DNA of 64,000 nucleotides from Limnohabitans sp. Jir72 (GTDB lineage: Bacteria; Pseudomonadota; Gammaproteobacteria; Burkholderiales; Burkholderiaceae_C). The translations under genes were made by a program, and so were the position numbers. Shown piece by piece: positions 1 to 7,459 of this stretch. The stretch's first letter is position 1, and each line of letters opens with the position of its first letter. The stretch spans positions 1-64,000 of the forward strand of contig NZ_NESC01000012.1 in NCBI RefSeq assembly GCF_003063575.1, given 5' to 3'. The notes below the pieces were generated by a model. That model saw nothing but the letters and a program-made list of their open reading frames with translations. It was not told the DNA's origin and did no database searches.

Positions 1-132
1 AAATTCGAGAATGTGAAAGAGCTTGAGATGGGCTTGAAGGAGTACATCCACTACTACAACAACGATCGGATCAAGATCAAACTAAAAGGGCTGAGTCCTG
101 TGCAGTACAGAACTCAGCCCTCTATGGCCTAA
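1..132 (+). CDS. IS3-family transposase (OrfB), C-terminal end, cut by window edge
   Basis: The frame is open from base 1 and ends with TAA at 130-132, giving 44 codons. The peptide carries the YIHYYNNDRIK and LSPVQYR signatures that close the rve integrase domain of IS3-family OrfB transposases (DDE cut-and-copy transposition). The catalytic D, D and E residues lie upstream of the window. Codons 30-40 contain a 9-bp inverted repeat (88-96 with 112-120). A terminal inverted repeat follows 14 bp after the stop, so this is the right end of an insertion sequence. Whether the copy is intact cannot be seen. Confidence 0.9.
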   Translation, partial: KFENVKELEMGLKEYIHYYNNDRIKIKLKGLSPVQYRTQPSMA

Positions 133-145
133 TCAGCCTTTTAAA

Positions 146-171
146 CCGTCCAACTTATTGGGGTCAGTTCA
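146..171. repeat. Right terminal inverted repeat of the IS3-family element
   Basis: Read on the minus strand this begins TGAACTGACCCCAATAAG, the usual outer end of many IS3/IS2-like elements. It lies just after the transposase stop. The outer boundary is inferred from the TGA start; the left end and any target duplication are outside the window. Confidence 0.7.
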
Positions 172-240
172 TTGCTGTGGCTTTTTCTTTGGGACCCGCG
201 ACGGTCAGCGTGCAGGCCAGATCACTGATCGCTCAGGCGA

Positions 241-492
241 TCACTTCTTGTTTTTCTTATTGCTTTTTTTGTGTTTCTTGGCAGCTTTTTTGTCAGCCTT
301 TTTGACCGCTTTCTTGGCGTGCTTTTTCTTGGCAGGAGCTTGTGCGTTGGTGGCCGGTGTCGTGTGGGTTTCTGGCGCAGCGGCTGCAGCCACGACAGGC
401 ACGGCAGCAGGTACTGTTGCAGGTGTGACAGTTTGTGCCATGGCGGCAACTGCCAACAAGCTGGTCACAAGGGCGGAAATGGACTTGATCAT
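241..492 (-). CDS. Small exported Ala/Lys-rich protein of unknown function
   Basis: The product is 83 aa. Residues 1-19 form a signal peptide (MIKSISALVTSLLAVAAMA, cleavage expected after AMA). An Ala/Pro/Thr-rich stretch of about 30 residues follows, then a lysine-rich tail of KKxxKK repeats ending KKNKK. The strong positive charge suggests it binds an acidic partner in the periplasm or envelope, but no domain is recognised. The start at 492 was chosen over an upstream in-frame ATG (717) because only this start gives a signal peptide and avoids overlapping the Nudix gene. Similar low-complexity exported proteins occur in Burkholderiales; the function is unknown. Confidence 0.6.
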   Translation of the reverse strand: MIKSISALVTSLLAVAAMAQTVTPATVPAAVPVVAAAAAPETHTTPATNAQAPAKKKHAKKAVKKADKKAAKKHKKSNKKNKK

Positions 493-571
493 GCTAGGCC
501 TTTTTGATGTTGTTGAGTTAAAAGACCACATTATCTTTGCCAAAAGTGGAAATTTTCGGATGCGATATTTT

Positions 572-1120
572 TTAATCGATGTCGAAAGCATGTGTTTCAA
601 ATTCTCCACTTTGACGATCTGCAAAGTAATGCACCAGGGTTTCGCGCACGGTTCTGAAGGCGAGTTCGTCCCAAGGGATCTCAGATTCGGAGAATAATTT
701 GGCTTCCATCGTTTCATGGCCGGGGTCGAATTGGTCGCTGGTCAGGCGGGCCCTGTAATACAAATGCACCTGGCCCACTCGGGGCACGCTCATCACCGTG
801 AACAGATTTTCCATGATGAATTGCGCGCCTGCTTCTTCGGTGGTTTCCCGGGCCGCGCCCTGTGAGGTGGATTCACCCAGCTCCATGAAGCCCGCGGGCA
901 AGGTCCATTTGCCCTTGCGCGGCTCAATGTTGCGTTTGCACAGCAAGACCTTGTCGCCCAGCCATGGCACGGTGCCCACCACATTGAGCGGGTTTTCGTA
1001 ATGGACGGTGTGGCAGGCCGTGCAAATGGCGCGCTCTTTGGTGTCACCATCATCGGGCAGGCGCCGCGCTACGGGGGCGCCGCATTGTCGGCAGTGTCGA
1101 ATGGTGCGGTCAAACATCAT
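572..1120 (-). CDS. Nudix hydrolase with N-terminal zinc ribbon
   Basis: A 182-aa Nudix-superfamily protein. Residues 10-40 hold two Cys pairs (CRQC and CTAC) that form a zinc ribbon like that of NudC-type enzymes. The Nudix box is intact: GFMELGES, then REttEEAG with the metal-binding Glu residues. Family members hydrolyse nucleoside diphosphates linked to another group, such as NADH or ADP-ribose; the substrate here cannot be read from the sequence. It is shorter than E. coli NudC (257 aa) and lacks its long N-terminal domain. It is transcribed alone, downstream of the TRAP terminator at 1180-1215. Confidence 0.88.
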   Translation of the reverse strand: MMFDRTIRHCRQCGAPVARRLPDDGDTKERAICTACHTVHYENPLNVVGTVPWLGDKVLLCKRNIEPRKGKWTLPAGFMELGESTSQGAARETTEEAGAQFIMENLFTVMSVPRVGQVHLYYRARLTSDQFDPGHETMEAKLFSESEIPWDELAFRTVRETLVHYFADRQSGEFETHAFDID

Positions 1121-1179
1121 GGGGGCTCAATGGGTGTGTGGCTGAAGTGTTCAGACAGAGTCTAACCACTTGAGTGCAT

Positions 1180-1215
1180 GAAAAAGCCCCCAAGGTCATG
1201 AACCGAGGGGGCTTG
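1180..1215 (-). terminator. Rho-independent terminator after dctM
   Basis: On the minus strand AAGCCCCC pairs with GGGGGCTT across a 15-nt loop and is followed by a run of T. It sits about 20 bp after the dctM stop. Confidence 0.8.
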
Positions 1216-1235
1216 GAAGCTTTCAGTGTGTCAGA

Positions 1236-2552
1236 TCAGGTGAGGTACTGGATCAGAAACAGCGAGATGCCAGGGAAGAACAGCAGCAGCAAAGTGCGGA
1301 TGGTGTCGCTGATCAGGAAAGGCATGATGCCTTTGTAGCTTTCGCTCAGTGGCACGTCTTTGGCCATACCGTTGACCACATAGACGTTCAGCCCCACTGG
1401 CGGTGCCAGCATGCCAAAACCCACGGTCATCAGCACCATGATGCCGAACCAGATGGCGGTGTGCTCGGGCGTCATGCCGAAGTCCAGCTTCATGATGATC
1501 GGGAAGAAGATCGGGATGGTCAGCAGCAGCATGGACAGCTCGTCCATCACCGCACCCAGCACCACGTACAGCAGCAAGATGCCCGAGACCACCATCAGCG
1601 GGGCCAGGTTCATCGACACCACCAGCTCGGCCAACTGACCGGGCACTTGGGTGCGTGCCAAAGACGCGTTCATGACGTCAGCGCCCATGAAGATCATGAA
1701 GATCATGGCGGAGCTGATGGCCGTGGCGTGGAAGCATTCCAGAAACTTGCCCCAAGTCAGCTCGCGCTTGAGCAAGGCTGCAACGAAGGTGGACGAAGCA
1801 CCGACTGCAGCACCCTCTGTGGGCGTGAAGTAACCGGCATAGATGCCACCAAACACGATCACGAAGATGGTGGCAATCGGCAAGATGCCTTTGAGCGATT
1901 CAAAAGTCAGCTTCTCAACTTCTTCGGTGTCAGGGGCTTGGCCAGGCACCACGCGCACATAGATGGCGATGGCGATCATGTAGCCCACCATGGCGATGAT
2001 GCCGGGCAGCATGGCGGCCGCAAACAGCTTGGCAATGTTCTGCTCCGTCAGAATGGCGTAGATCACCAGGGGCACGGACGGTGGGATCAAGATGCCCAAA
2101 GTGCCGCCTGCGGCCAGTGTGCCGGTGGCCAAGCGACCCGAATAGCCGTGACGCTTCATCTCGGGCAAGGCCACACCGGTGATGGTGGCCGCTGTGGCCA
2201 CCGACGAGCCGCAGATGGCACCAAAGGCGCCACAAGCGAGCACGGCACCCATGGCCAGACCACCTTTGAAGCGGCCCATGACGGCGGCAGCGAACTGGAA
2301 CAAGGCCTTGCTGATGCCGCCTTGCGTGGCAAAGTGGCCCATCAAAATGAACAAAGGGATCACCGACAGGTCATAGTTAGCAAGTCGGGCAAAAGCCAGG
2401 TTGTTCAAGAAGTTCAAGAAGGGCGAGACGCCTGTCTGCAGGATGAAGCCGGCCGCACCGGCCAGGAACATGGCGCCAGCGATGGGCACACGCACCACCA
2501 TGAGCAGCAGCATGATGCCGAAAATCAGCAAAGCCAAAGTGATCGGGGTCAT
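1236..2552 (-). CDS. dctM: TRAP dicarboxylate transporter, large membrane subunit DctM
   Basis: The product is 438 aa with about 12 hydrophobic segments and typical DctM motifs (GTLGILIPPSVPLVIYA near residue 150, and PPVGLNVYVVNG near 385). DctM forms the transport channel of tripartite ATP-independent periplasmic systems, which use a sodium gradient to import organic acids delivered by DctP. The start overlaps the dctQ stop by 4 bp (ATGA), so translation is coupled. The length is normal for the family. The substrate is not determinable, but the neighbouring fumarylpyruvate-hydrolase-like gene suggests an aromatic acid or a related carboxylate. Confidence 0.95.
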   Translation of the reverse strand: MTPITLALLIFGIMLLLMVVRVPIAGAMFLAGAAGFILQTGVSPFLNFLNNLAFARLANYDLSVIPLFILMGHFATQGGISKALFQFAAAVMGRFKGGLAMGAVLACGAFGAICGSSVATAATITGVALPEMKRHGYSGRLATGTLAAGGTLGILIPPSVPLVIYAILTEQNIAKLFAAAMLPGIIAMVGYMIAIAIYVRVVPGQAPDTEEVEKLTFESLKGILPIATIFVIVFGGIYAGYFTPTEGAAVGASSTFVAALLKRELTWGKFLECFHATAISSAMIFMIFMGADVMNASLARTQVPGQLAELVVSMNLAPLMVVSGILLLYVVLGAVMDELSMLLLTIPIFFPIIMKLDFGMTPEHTAIWFGIMVLMTVGFGMLAPPVGLNVYVVNGMAKDVPLSESYKGIMPFLISDTIRTLLLLFFPGISLFLIQYLT

Positions 2553-3040
2553 GACGAGGCCTTATCGTTGTTTTCAAATTTGGAGAGGGCTTGCATCGCT
2601 GCGATGAAAGCGGTGATCCCGAAGGGGATGCACATGCTGGTGAACACGATCCAGTCGGGAAAGCCCAGCAGCATCGAGGCGCCCATGGTCTCTTTGGCGT
2701 TGATGGCCGCAGCGCCGCAGCGCCATGACAGCAAGACAAAAATGACCGTCATGAACAGGTCACCCAAACGGTCGAGTTTGAAGTTGAAGGCTTCACTGCG
2801 GTTGGCGGTGAAGAAATCAACAATGATGTTTTCTCGCTTGAGTTGGCACAGTGGCATGAACAGCGCAATGGCGGCTCCTGCGCCGACCCCAGTCAGCTCG
2901 AAGTCACCGATCAAGGCGGTGTCGAAAATGTTGCGGCCAATCAGGCTGTAGCAAGTCATCAGCATCAGGCCGGTCATGACCAAGCCCCCTAAGATGCTGC
3001 AGAGCCGTGCTATCCGCTCTAAAGAGTGTGAAAACATCAT
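2549..3040 (-). CDS. dctQ: TRAP transporter small membrane subunit DctQ
   Basis: A 163-aa protein with four hydrophobic segments, the hallmark of DctQ, which pairs with DctM in the inner membrane. A second in-frame ATG lies one codon after the chosen start. The gene sits between dctP and dctM. A hairpin with a T-tract separates it from dctP, so DctQ and DctM are probably made at a lower level than the binding protein. Confidence 0.92.
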   Translation of the reverse strand: MMFSHSLERIARLCSILGGLVMTGLMLMTCYSLIGRNIFDTALIGDFELTGVGAGAAIALFMPLCQLKRENIIVDFFTANRSEAFNFKLDRLGDLFMTVIFVLLSWRCGAAAINAKETMGASMLLGFPDWIVFTSMCIPFGITAFIAAMQALSKFENNDKASS

Positions 3041-3120
3041 GGTGTTTGCAGGATAAAAATAATAAAAATGTGCCTAATGTAGGGCACGGATGCTGTGGGT
3101 ATCAGGACACAACAGCAGCA

Positions 3121-3162
3121 ATAAAAAACCTGAGCAAGCTGCCTTCAGCCATTGCCCAGGTT
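3121..3162 (-). terminator. Terminator-like hairpin between dctP and dctQ
   Basis: On the minus strand AACCTGGGCAA pairs with TTGCTCAGGTT (one mismatch), followed by TTTTTTATT. It lies 14 bp after the dctP stop. It probably causes partial termination, favouring high dctP expression; this is inferred from its position. Confidence 0.65.
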
Positions 3163-3175
3163 CTCAGTGGTGCAT

Positions 3176-4207
3176 TTACTTGGTGTATTGCTTGATCAGA
3201 TCGGTCGCGCTTTGCAGCATGCCCTTGCCGTCCATGCCTTTGCCAGTCATTTCAGCGACCCAAGCATCGTCCAGTTGGTCGGTGGCTTTCTTCCATTTTT
3301 CCAGCTCAGCCTTGGGGATGATGCTGATTTTCTGGTTGGCAGAAGCTTCAAAGACCTTCTTGCTGGGTACGTCCTGACCGGCTTGGGTTTTGCCCAAGAA
3401 TGCAGACAGTTCGCGACCGGAGTTCTTGTCGATGACCGCCTTCAAATCAGCAGGCAAAGATTCGTACTTGGCCTTGTTCATGGGGACCACGAACACGGTG
3501 GTGTACAGCGCGTTGTAGCTGCGGTCGGTTTCGGCGGTGAAGTTGGTCAACTCGTTGACCTTCAGGCCAGGTGCCACTTCGTATGGAATCACGGCACCGT
3601 CGATCACGCCTTTGGACAAGGCTTCAGGCACTTGCGGCACGGGCATGGCGACAGGCGTGGCGCCCATCATGGCGACCATTTTGTTGACCTGGCGTGTAGG
3701 GGCGCGCACTTTCATGCCCTTGAGGTCGGCCATGGTTTGCACGGCTTTGCTCTTGGAGTAAATATTGCCTGGGCCGTGCACGTGAATGGCCAGCATCTTC
3801 ACGTCCTTGAAGTCTTCTTGGGCATATTTTTGCCCGAAGTCCCAAGCAGCGCGGCTGGTGGCTTCTGCGTTGGTCATCATGAAGGGCAGCTCGAACACTT
3901 CCAGCTTGGCCAATTTGGGGGTGTAGGCTTGCAGTGTCCAGGCCACATCGACCACGCCGTCACGGGCTTGTTCATACAACTGCACCGGTGTGCCACCCAA
4001 TTGCATGGCGGGGAAGATGTCGCATTTCAGGCGGTCTTTGGAGTCACGGGCAATGGCTTTGCACCAGTCGCCCAGCATGGTGGTGTGCTGAATCGACTGT
4101 GGGCCCAGGAAGTGGTGAACCTTCAGGGTGATGGTCTGGGCTTGAACGCCCAAACCTGCGAGTGCCAAGCCAGCGGCCAGAACGGTTTGTTTCAACAGTT
4201 GTTTCAT
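3176..4207 (-). CDS. dctP: TRAP transporter periplasmic solute receptor DctP
   Basis: A 343-aa protein. Residues 1-23 are a signal peptide ending VQA-Q. The mature part has the DctP fold signatures: the GNIYSKS loop, and the KVRAPTRQVNKMVAMMGATPV region containing the conserved arginine that contacts the substrate carboxylate. It captures the solute in the periplasm and passes it to DctQM. A strong ribosome site (AAAGGAG) precedes the start. The promoter region contains a 20-bp dyad at 4248-4267 that looks like a TetR-family operator. It is the first gene of dctP-dctQ-dctM. Confidence 0.95.
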   Translation of the reverse strand: MKQLLKQTVLAAGLALAGLGVQAQTITLKVHHFLGPQSIQHTTMLGDWCKAIARDSKDRLKCDIFPAMQLGGTPVQLYEQARDGVVDVAWTLQAYTPKLAKLEVFELPFMMTNAEATSRAAWDFGQKYAQEDFKDVKMLAIHVHGPGNIYSKSKAVQTMADLKGMKVRAPTRQVNKMVAMMGATPVAMPVPQVPEALSKGVIDGAVIPYEVAPGLKVNELTNFTAETDRSYNALYTTVFVVPMNKAKYESLPADLKAVIDKNSGRELSAFLGKTQAGQDVPSKKVFEASANQKISIIPKAELEKWKKATDQLDDAWVAEMTGKGMDGKGMLQSATDLIKQYTK

Positions 4208-4247
4208 GCGAAGAACTCCTTTGAGGTTTGTCTGCGGACAATCATAA

Positions 4248-4267
4248 AACCAACCGATCGGTCGGTT
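4248..4267. promoter_or_regulatory. 20-bp dyad upstream of dctP, TetR-type operator candidate
   Basis: The sequence is AACCAACCGATCGGTCGGTT. It has a perfect 10-bp core, ACCGATCGGT, and arms matching at four of five further pairs. It sits 41 bp before the dctP start. Many TetR-family operators share this ACCGAxCGGT pattern. No tetR gene is present in the window. Confidence 0.5.
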
Positions 4268-4406
4268 AATTGGTGTTTACCCAATGCGTGCGCATCCATT
4301 TGGAAAAAGGGATCACATTGAGATGGATTGACATGAATTATGTTGCAAGTTGTTCTGATTTATATCGGGGTAAATACCGGTATTTCAGAAATTCATGCAC
4401 TTTTTT

Positions 4407-5105
4407 TCATTTTTGAATGTCGACGGTCAAACTGCCCAAGCCAGTGACTTGGCCGACCAGTCGATCGCCTTGAACGACTGCCGCCACGCCTTCAGGAGTG
4501 CCTGTGAAGATCAGGTCGCCGGGTTGAAGTTCCCAGGCCGCTGACAGGTGCTCGATGGTTTCGGCAATATTCCAGATCAATTTGTCAATACTGCTGCGTT
4601 GACGGTCTGCACCGTTGACTTGCAAGCTGATTTCAGCGTTGATCACATCACCGGCTTTGTCTTTGGGTGTGATGGGGCCGATGGGGCCCGATTGGTCAAA
4701 GGCTTTGCCAATGCACCAAGGGCGCCCCTGTTTTTTCATGTCGTTTTGCAAGTCACGACGCGTCATGTCCAAGCCTACGGCGTAGCCGTATATGTGTTTC
4801 TCGGCATCGGCGGCTTGGATGTTTTTACCACCCACACCAATGGCCACGACGAGTTCAATTTCGTGGTGCAGGTTTTGGGTGAGGCTGGGGTAGGGCATGC
4901 TGCCGATTTGGCCGGCATCCACGACCACCAGGCTGTCGGTGGGTTTGAGAAAGAAGAAAGGTGGTTCACGCCCTGTGAAGCCCATTTCTTTGGCATGTTC
5001 TTCGTAGTTGCGGCCCACACAATACACGCGGTGGATGGGAAAACGCTCGGGCTGGCCTACAACCGGCAAGGCAACAGTGGACGTGGGTTCAAATACAAAA
5101 CTCAT
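4407..5105 (-). CDS. Fumarylacetoacetate hydrolase family protein, probably fumarylpyruvate hydrolase
   Basis: A 232-aa single-domain FAH-family enzyme. It shows the [17 protein letters not shown] start of the fold, the metal-binding acidic residues in [11 protein letters not shown] and in [13 protein letters not shown], and the GTPEGVAAV loop near the end. It resembles NagK-type enzymes that split fumarylpyruvate into fumarate and pyruvate at the end of the gentisate pathway; oxaloacetate decarboxylase or acylpyruvase activity is also possible. No gentisate dioxygenase or maleylpyruvate isomerase is seen nearby. It is transcribed away from a MarR regulator, which probably controls it. Confidence 0.85.
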   Translation of the reverse strand: MSFVFEPTSTVALPVVGQPERFPIHRVYCVGRNYEEHAKEMGFTGREPPFFFLKPTDSLVVVDAGQIGSMPYPSLTQNLHHEIELVVAIGVGGKNIQAADAEKHIYGYAVGLDMTRRDLQNDMKKQGRPWCIGKAFDQSGPIGPITPKDKAGDVINAEISLQVNGADRQRSSIDKLIWNIAETIEHLSAAWELQPGDLIFTGTPEGVAAVVQGDRLVGQVTGLGSLTVDIQK

Positions 5106-5170
5106 GGAAGGCTTTCAGTGAAGAGGGTGAAAGAGCGGTGCTGTGATTGTTCGTAAGTGGGCTTACTATA

Positions 5171-5197
5171 CGGGTTCGGCGCTGCAGTGCTGACCCG
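5171..5197. promoter_or_regulatory. Imperfect dyad in the FAH-MarR divergent region
   Basis: CGGGT and ACCCG arms flank an inner near-palindrome, GCGCTGCAGTGC, centred on CTGCAG. It lies between the two divergent start codons, where a MarR autoregulatory site would be expected. The two dyads are offset by half a base, so the exact site is uncertain. Confidence 0.35.
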
Positions 5198-5230
5198 CAA
5201 TAACCCTAGAAACATGGAAGCAGTGAGAGC

Positions 5231-5668
5231 ATGACGAAGCATTTGGATGTGGCCACCGCGCCAGGGCACTTGATTCGCCGTGCGCAGCAAATCGCAGTGG
5301 CGATTTTTGCCGAACATTTGGCCGCAGCGGACATCACGCCTGTTCAATTTGCGATCTTGAATGCTTTGCGTGACACCCCCGATATCGATCAAGTGACTTT
5401 GGCCAAACGCGTGGCTTTTGATCCGGCGACTTCTGGCTCGGTGATCGGTCGTTTGGAGGCCAAGGGTTGGCTCAGTCGCCAGCCGCACGCCACAGACCGT
5501 CGCCGCAAATTGCTGGTGATCACGCAGCAAGGCGTTCAGGCCTTGGCGAACATGCAGGCCGCAGTGGCTCAGGTGCAGACACAGATTCTGGCCCCACTCA
5601 GTCTTGACGAGCAAAAACAGTTCGTGGCTTTGCTGGGCCGTTTGGTGGCGGGACACGAGGCGCAGTAA
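5231..5668 (+). CDS. MarR-family transcriptional regulator
   Basis: A 145-aa winged helix-turn-helix protein. Residues 50-75 (DQVTLAKRVAFDPATSGSVI) form the recognition helix region and residues 85-100 (HATDRRRKLLVIT) the wing with the DxRxR signature. MarR proteins are usually dimeric repressors released by aromatic acids. The gene diverges from the fumarylpyruvate-hydrolase-like gene, with 125 bp between the start codons, which supports control of that gene and of itself. The target and ligand are inferences. Confidence 0.92.
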   Translation: MTKHLDVATAPGHLIRRAQQIAVAIFAEHLAAADITPVQFAILNALRDTPDIDQVTLAKRVAFDPATSGSVIGRLEAKGWLSRQPHATDRRRKLLVITQQGVQALANMQAAVAQVQTQILAPLSLDEQKQFVALLGRLVAGHEAQ

Positions 5669-5687
5669 GGCCTGCAGGGCCGCAGAC

Positions 5688-5990
5688 TCAGGCCGACTGG
5701 TACGTCAAGGCGAAGTGTTCGACTTGGGGTGGCACCGCAAAGAAGGGGCCCACAATGGCACGCCACTGCGTGAACAACTCGGATTCGCGAAAGCCGACGG
5801 TGTGGTCTTCCAGGGTGTCCCAGAAAATTTGCAAGACAAAGCGCTCGGGGTTTTCGATGCCGTGGTTGACCTTGGCACCGCGAAAGCCTTTGGCTTGGCT
5901 GGCGACCGTGTTCAGGCCATGTTCGATGGCTTTTTGAAAGGCGGCTTGCTGGCCGGGCTGGATGCGGATGTCGGCGATTTCAAGGATCAT
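5688..5990 (-). CDS. ABM-domain (antibiotic biosynthesis monooxygenase-like) protein
   Basis: A 100-aa dimeric ferredoxin-like alpha/beta barrel protein. It has the family pattern ILEIADIRIQPGQQAAF followed by QIFWDTLEDHTVGFRESE and FTQWR. Members include small cofactor-free monooxygenases and proteins of unknown role; activity is not predictable. The start at 5990 is preferred over ATG 6002 because GGAG lies 6 nt upstream of it. A dyad (CCTTAAC-GCAA-GTTAAGG, 6024-6041) lies in the leader or promoter region. The gene is alone between the MarR gene (convergent) and the MATE gene. Confidence 0.8.
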   Translation of the reverse strand: MILEIADIRIQPGQQAAFQKAIEHGLNTVASQAKGFRGAKVNHGIENPERFVLQIFWDTLEDHTVGFRESELFTQWRAIVGPFFAVPPQVEHFALTYQSA

Positions 5991-6023
5991 GGGGGGCTCC
6001 ATCTGGCGGTTGCAAAGCCAAGA

Positions 6024-6041
6024 CCTTAACGCAAGTTAAGG
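6024..6041. promoter_or_regulatory. Perfect 7-bp inverted repeat upstream of the ABM gene
   Basis: CCTTAAC and GTTAAGG are separated by GCAA. It lies 34 bp before the ABM start codon and could be an operator or an mRNA hairpin. The spacing and sequence recall MerR-type sites, but no clear promoter surrounds it. Confidence 0.35.
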
Positions 6042-6100
6042 GGTGTTGGCCGGTGCCCAGGTTGCCTGCGCGACTGTTCAGATGGCCGCAATGCCTTGGC

Positions 6101-7456
6101 TCAGTTCAAGCGCGGCGGGCGTGATGCATGCCACACCAGCGCCGCAAACAGAAGGGACACGATGGCCAGTGCGCCTGTGCTGGTCATCCAGAAGGTGTCT
6201 ACGCTGGGGCGTTGCGCCCAGGTTCCAAGGCCTTGGTAAGCCAGGCGATAACCGCCATACAGGCCCATGCCCCAAAGCAAGGTGGTGTACAGGATCAAGG
6301 GCGCCAAAGTGATGCGGTAGCACCGCAGTAAAAAGGCGCACACCGCTTGCACAGCATCCGCCAGGTGGTACAGGGCGACCCAGCCCAGCCACACCGTTGC
6401 AGCTTGTGCCACGGCGGCATCGCTGGTGAATGCCTGCGCAATCTCGCGGCGCCATGTGCCCAGCAATCCCGCACCGAGCAGGGCTGCTAGCACGGTCAAT
6501 CCAATGCCCATGCCTGCGGCTTGCCGCGCCTTGAACGCTTGAGATGCGCCCAGCCAATAACCCGTGCGTGCGCTGCTGGCGATCCCCAGCGCCAGAGGCA
6601 CCATGTACAGCACAGCAGCCAAGCTGGCGGCGATTTGGTGGCTGGCCGAGGACACAGCGCCCAGGCGTGCGATGAACAAGGCCATCAAGGTGAACGAGGT
6701 GACCTCGACCATGATGGACAAGCCCGCTGGCACGCCCAGTTGCAAAAAGCGCCAGAGCGTGGGCCCATGCGGGGCCTCCATTTTCTGCCACAGTTGATGG
6801 GGGCGGTAGATGTCTTGTGTGCGCAGCAGATACAGACCCGTCAGGCACATGAACAGGTTCACCCCCAGCGTGGCCCATGCACAGCCCACCACCCCCATGC
6901 CATCGATCTGGACACTGCCCAGCTGGAGACCAAAGGTCAAAGCATAGGACAGTGGGATTTTCACCAGCAAGGCACCCGCTTGCAGCGCGGTCACCAAACG
7001 GGGGTAGCCCAAACTCTGGTTGAGTGTGCTGTACATGCGAAACAGCAAAGAGGGTATCAAGGCAATGGCCAGCACTTGAAGGTAGCTGCGCACTTCTGGC
7101 CAAAGCGCGGGCGGCACATCGGTCCAGGCCAACCAGGGCTGTGGAAACCACAAAGCGGCGAAGCCGATCAGGGCCGCGCCTGCGCAGATGTAGAGCGCTT
7201 GTCGCACCGATGGTCCAATCTCGGCCAGTCGACCTGCGCCGCGCAACTGAGCCCAGACGGGCAGTGCCGATTGCAGCATGCCGTTGAGCGCCACATAGAT
7301 GCTGATGTAGATCGATGACGCCAGCGACAGCACCGCCAGGGCTTGGGGGCTGTAGCGTCCAGCGATCAGGGTGTCGGCAACGCCAAAGGCCATGACGGCC
7401 AATTGCCCGACGAGAACAGTGCCCGCGTGGCGGGCGATGATGCCCAGCTCAGACAT
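6101..7456 (-). CDS. MATE-family efflux transporter
   Basis: A 451-aa inner-membrane protein with 12 hydrophobic segments in two similar halves, typical of multidrug and toxic compound extrusion proteins (NorM/DinF group). Characteristic stretches are GVADTLIAGRYSPQALAVLS near residue 25 and FLQLGVPAGLSIMVEVTSF near 240. It exports cationic compounds in exchange for Na+ or H+; the substrate is unknown. The stop of the upstream membrane-protein gene lies 3 bp before this start (7460 versus 7456), so the two are probably co-transcribed. Confidence 0.92.
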   Translation of the reverse strand: MSELGIIARHAGTVLVGQLAVMAFGVADTLIAGRYSPQALAVLSLASSIYISIYVALNGMLQSALPVWAQLRGAGRLAEIGPSVRQALYICAGAALIGFAALWFPQPWLAWTDVPPALWPEVRSYLQVLAIALIPSLLFRMYSTLNQSLGYPRLVTALQAGALLVKIPLSYALTFGLQLGSVQIDGMGVVGCAWATLGVNLFMCLTGLYLLRTQDIYRPHQLWQKMEAPHGPTLWRFLQLGVPAGLSIMVEVTSFTLMALFIARLGAVSSASHQIAASLAAVLYMVPLALGIASSARTGYWLGASQAFKARQAAGMGIGLTVLAALLGAGLLGTWRREIAQAFTSDAAVAQAATVWLGWVALYHLADAVQAVCAFLLRCYRITLAPLILYTTLLWGMGLYGGYRLAYQGLGTWAQRPSVDTFWMTSTGALAIVSLLFAALVWHASRPPRLN

Positions 7457-7459
7457 CGT

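Noticed and set aside
88..120. Terminator inside the IS transposase end
   Set aside because: The 9-bp inverted repeat lies in conserved coding sequence and has no T-tract; it may be incidental.
1461..2951. A 496-codon plus-strand open frame opposite dctM and dctQ
   Set aside because: The translation is low-complexity His/Gln/Gly-rich and lies antisense to two well-conserved transporter genes; it is a by-product of GC-rich codon bias.
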